Below are positions 32,392-33,537 of a DNA stretch of 33,537 nt, piece by piece (the first letter of the stretch is position 1; each line of letters begins with the position of its first letter). Made by a program: the position numbers and the translations under genes. The stretch lies in contig NZ_DJUW01000022.1 of NCBI RefSeq assembly GCF_002440635.1, forward strand, positions 1 to 33,537. Direction: 5' to 3'. The stretch is from Novosphingobium sp. UBA6272 (GTDB lineage: Bacteria > Pseudomonadota > Alphaproteobacteria > Sphingomonadales > Sphingomonadaceae). Below the pieces are notes generated by a model, which searched no databases, was not told where the DNA came from, and was given only the letters and a program-made list of their open reading frames with translations.

Positions 32392-33279
32392 CTAAGCCTC
32401 CTCCGCGCCGTCCGCGCCGTCCGCGTCTTCGTCTTCATCTTCCTCGTCCCAGCTTTCGATCAGCGGGGTATTGGCCAGGCTGCGGTTGCGCATGTCGTCG
32501 ATCATCCGGTCGATCGAATCGAGCACCTCCTGATGGCTCTGCTGGTCCTCGCCCGCCCACTCGGTCCGCAGCCGGTCATAGACCGGATGGCCCGGTTTGA
32601 GCGCGGCATAGGCGGCCAGCTCGGCATTCCAGCGCGCGGTCCGGCGCTGTTGCAGCAGGAACCGCAGCAGCGCGGTATCGTACTTGATCCAGCGCGCCAA
32701 CACCTGCCCGTCGCGCACGTGAAAGCGTTCCTCCCCCTCGATCGCCCGCTCCAGCGCGCAATCCTCCAGCCGGGCGATCCCGCGGTCGATCGCCTGCTCC
32801 CACGCGGCAGAGAACTGCTCCGCCCCCGGCTGGTGCCGCAGCCGGTAGAGCGCTTCGAGCGAAGCCCCGATCCGCCGCGCCGCCTGGGTGACGATCCCGG
32901 TCGCCGCCAGACAGGCGATAAAGGCCCGCTGCCGGTCCGGCGTGATCGAATTGCGCCGCGGTGCCTTGTGCAGATAGGGCGCAAAGCCCAGCAGCGGATC
33001 GTCCGGATCGGGCGGCAGATCGGCAAAGGCGACATGCGAAGTGCGCCGCGAGGGGCGGGGGGAGGTGCAAGACAGCGCGGCAGAGCCCGCGCTTCCGCAT
33101 TCCCCCCTCCCGCCAGCGGGAGGGGAAGGGGGAGGGCTTGTTAACGTACCGTTATGCGCCGGCGATTGTGGAGGGGTAACCGGGTCCACCCGAAGGCCCG
33201 AAGACCCCCGGCCAACCGCAACAAAAGCCGCCCCGATCAGCGGAGCGCCGGACGGGCGAGGAGGAGGAGAGGAAGACAT
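32392..33279 (-). CDS. Hypothetical protein with N terminus formed by an intergenic repeat
   Basis: About 295 residues. The conserved-looking part begins near DLPPDPDDPLLGFAPYLHKAPRRNSITPDRQRAFIACLAATG and continues with a helix-turn-helix-like stretch (GIVTQAARRIGASLEALYRLRHQPGAEQF), then LEDCALERAIEGEERFHVRDGQVLARWIKYDTALLRFLLQQ and an acidic tail (DEEDEDEDADGADGAEEA). I recall similar sphingomonad proteins of unknown function with a phage-terminase-small-subunit-like look. The first 90 residues are low-complexity and include PPPSPPAGGRGE, the translation of a palindromic repeat. No ATG, GTG or TTG occurs in frame after the repeat and before the conserved part, so translation must run through it. 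The ATG at 33279 has GAGGG 10 bases upstream. Confidence 0.65.
   Translation of the reverse strand: MSSSPPPRPSGAPLIGAAFVAVGRGSSGLRVDPVTPPQSPAHNGTLTSPPPSPPAGGRGECGSAGSAALSCTSPRPSRRTSHVAFADLPPDPDDPLLGFAPYLHKAPRRNSITPDRQRAFIACLAATGIVTQAARRIGASLEALYRLRHQPGAEQFSAAWEQAIDRGIARLEDCALERAIEGEERFHVRDGQVLARWIKYDTALLRFLLQQRRTARWNAELAAYAALKPGHPVYDRLRTEWAGEDQQSHQEVLDSIDRMIDDMRNRSLANTPLIESWDEEDEDEDADGADGAEEA
33104..33125. repeat. GC-rich palindromic repeat inside gene N terminus
   Basis: CCCCTCCCGC-CA-GCGGGAGGGG, a perfect 10-bp stem. Elements of this look are usually intergenic in sphingomonads; this one lies within the open reading frame of the hypothetical protein. Confidence 0.7.
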
Positions 33280-33350
33280 CGGGCAGGGACCCTCGTGCAA
33301 GAACCTGTTGGATTCCCCTGCGGAGGGACAGCGTTACACGAGGCGGGGGT

Positions 33351-33379
33351 GTGTAGGAAAATGGTTTTGTGAGAGTCAA
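33351..33379 (-). promoter_or_regulatory. Promoter of the hypothetical gene
   Basis: Minus strand TTGACT (33374-33379), 17-base spacer, CTACAC (33351-33356), in an AT-richer stretch. Predicted start near 33345 would leave a leader of about 65 bases to the ATG at 33279. It is a reasonable match to the general consensus. Confidence 0.5.
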
Positions 33380-33416
33380 TTTTCTGTTGCACGGAAACCG
33401 CAAGAAACCAGTACTT

Positions 33417-33515
33417 TCAGCTTTTTCCCCACGAGCGGATGGTCCCTTGCTGTATCTGCTTACGTACGATCTTTTGGGCATTGAGAAGGGCATGGATTGC
33501 CAACTCAATACCCAT
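33417..33515 (-). CDS. Short ORF of 32 codons at the right edge
   Basis: ATG to TGA encodes MGIELAIHALLNAQKIVRKQ then IQQGTIRSWGKS. The sequence is AT-richer than the rest of the window and lies directly inside the right-end repeat motif. It could be a small gene, a piece of an element that continues outside, or chance. No ribosome-binding site is seen. No family recognised. Confidence 0.2.
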   Translation of the reverse strand: MGIELAIHALLNAQKIVRKQIQQGTIRSWGKS

Positions 33516-33517
33516 AT

Positions 33518-33535
33518 CTAGGCTCAGGACTCATT
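33518..33535 (-). repeat. 18-bp motif at right end, inverted copy of left end
   Basis: On the minus strand AATGAGTCCTGAGCCTAG, 17/18 identical to positions 4-21. Only two bases remain to the window edge. Confidence 0.5.
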
Positions 33536-33537
33536 GC

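Noticed and set aside
33152..33508. 118-residue minus-strand ORF at the right edge
   Set aside because: It is low-complexity, overlaps the hypothetical gene in another frame, and includes repeat translation.
1..33537. CRISPR array, rRNA, tRNA, prophage or complete insertion sequence
   Set aside because: No regularly spaced direct repeats, no RNA gene signatures and no integrase or transposase were seen.

Overview
The window is about 33.5 kb of GC-rich bacterial chromosome. Gene content (LeuB, MetZ, ApaG, UbiK, TspO, TlyA, a DUF3857 transglutaminase, several oxidoreductases, TonB) and protein style point to an alphaproteobacterium, most likely a member of the Sphingomonadales. This placement is inferred from recognised families, not from a marker gene; no rRNA, tRNA, CRISPR array or intact transposase is visible.

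Layout. 0-5.9 kb: an MpaB-type oxygenase behind a Tat-exported PhoX/DUF839 protein (minus), a TIGR01777 epimerase-like protein (plus), a small exported protein and ilvE (minus), and a small exported protein (plus). 5.9-6.24 kb has no recognised gene but holds two hairpins, a promoter-like A-tract block and an 18-codon ORF behind a near-perfect Shine-Dalgarno. 6.2-8.4 kb: a lipoprotein (minus) divergent from tlyA, then tspO and ubiK. 8.6-11.4 kb: recO, leuB and a GT2-GtrA glycosyltransferase. 11.4-13.8 kb: an Old Yellow Enzyme and a PMT-type membrane glycosyltransferase (minus). 14.1-18.0 kb: metZ, a cation/proton antiporter (minus), apaG and a shortened LysR regulator. 18.0-21.3 kb: an exported amidohydrolase and an exported S9 peptidase (minus), a likely peptide-scavenging pair. 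21.5-23.8 kb: a CYP108-like P450, a rubredoxin one base behind it, and an alpha/beta hydrolase. 23.9-26.0 kb: a DUF3857/transglutaminase protein. 26.0-26.6 kb: an AT-rich patch with one orphan ORF. 26.6-29.6 kb: a JmjC/cupin-like protein, ChrA and TonB (minus). 29.8-32.3 kb: a glutathione S-transferase and a tandem LuxR-HTH protein fused to a degenerate alpha/beta hydrolase. 32.4-33.3 kb: a hypothetical DNA-binding-like protein (minus).

Three themes stand out. First, three intergenic elements of 158-184 bp at 8.4, 13.9 and 15.3 kb share one architecture: long inverted arms made of short G/A-rich repeats and GC-rich inner hairpins. They look like one non-autonomous repeat family. Second, several genes carry clear inverted-repeat operators. 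Two related TTAA-CG palindromes, at 12.5 and 22.9 kb, each overlap the TAA stop of the preceding gene and lie in front of the OYE and alpha/beta-hydrolase genes, suggesting a shared (possibly TetR-type) regulator not encoded here. Third, the two extreme ends carry the same 18-bp motif (17/18) in inverted orientation, so the window may be a contig or segment bounded by copies of a repeated element.

The most unusual gene is the 629-residue LuxR/hydrolase fusion: both catalytic signature motifs of its hydrolase domain look altered, so it may be a ligand receptor rather than an enzyme.
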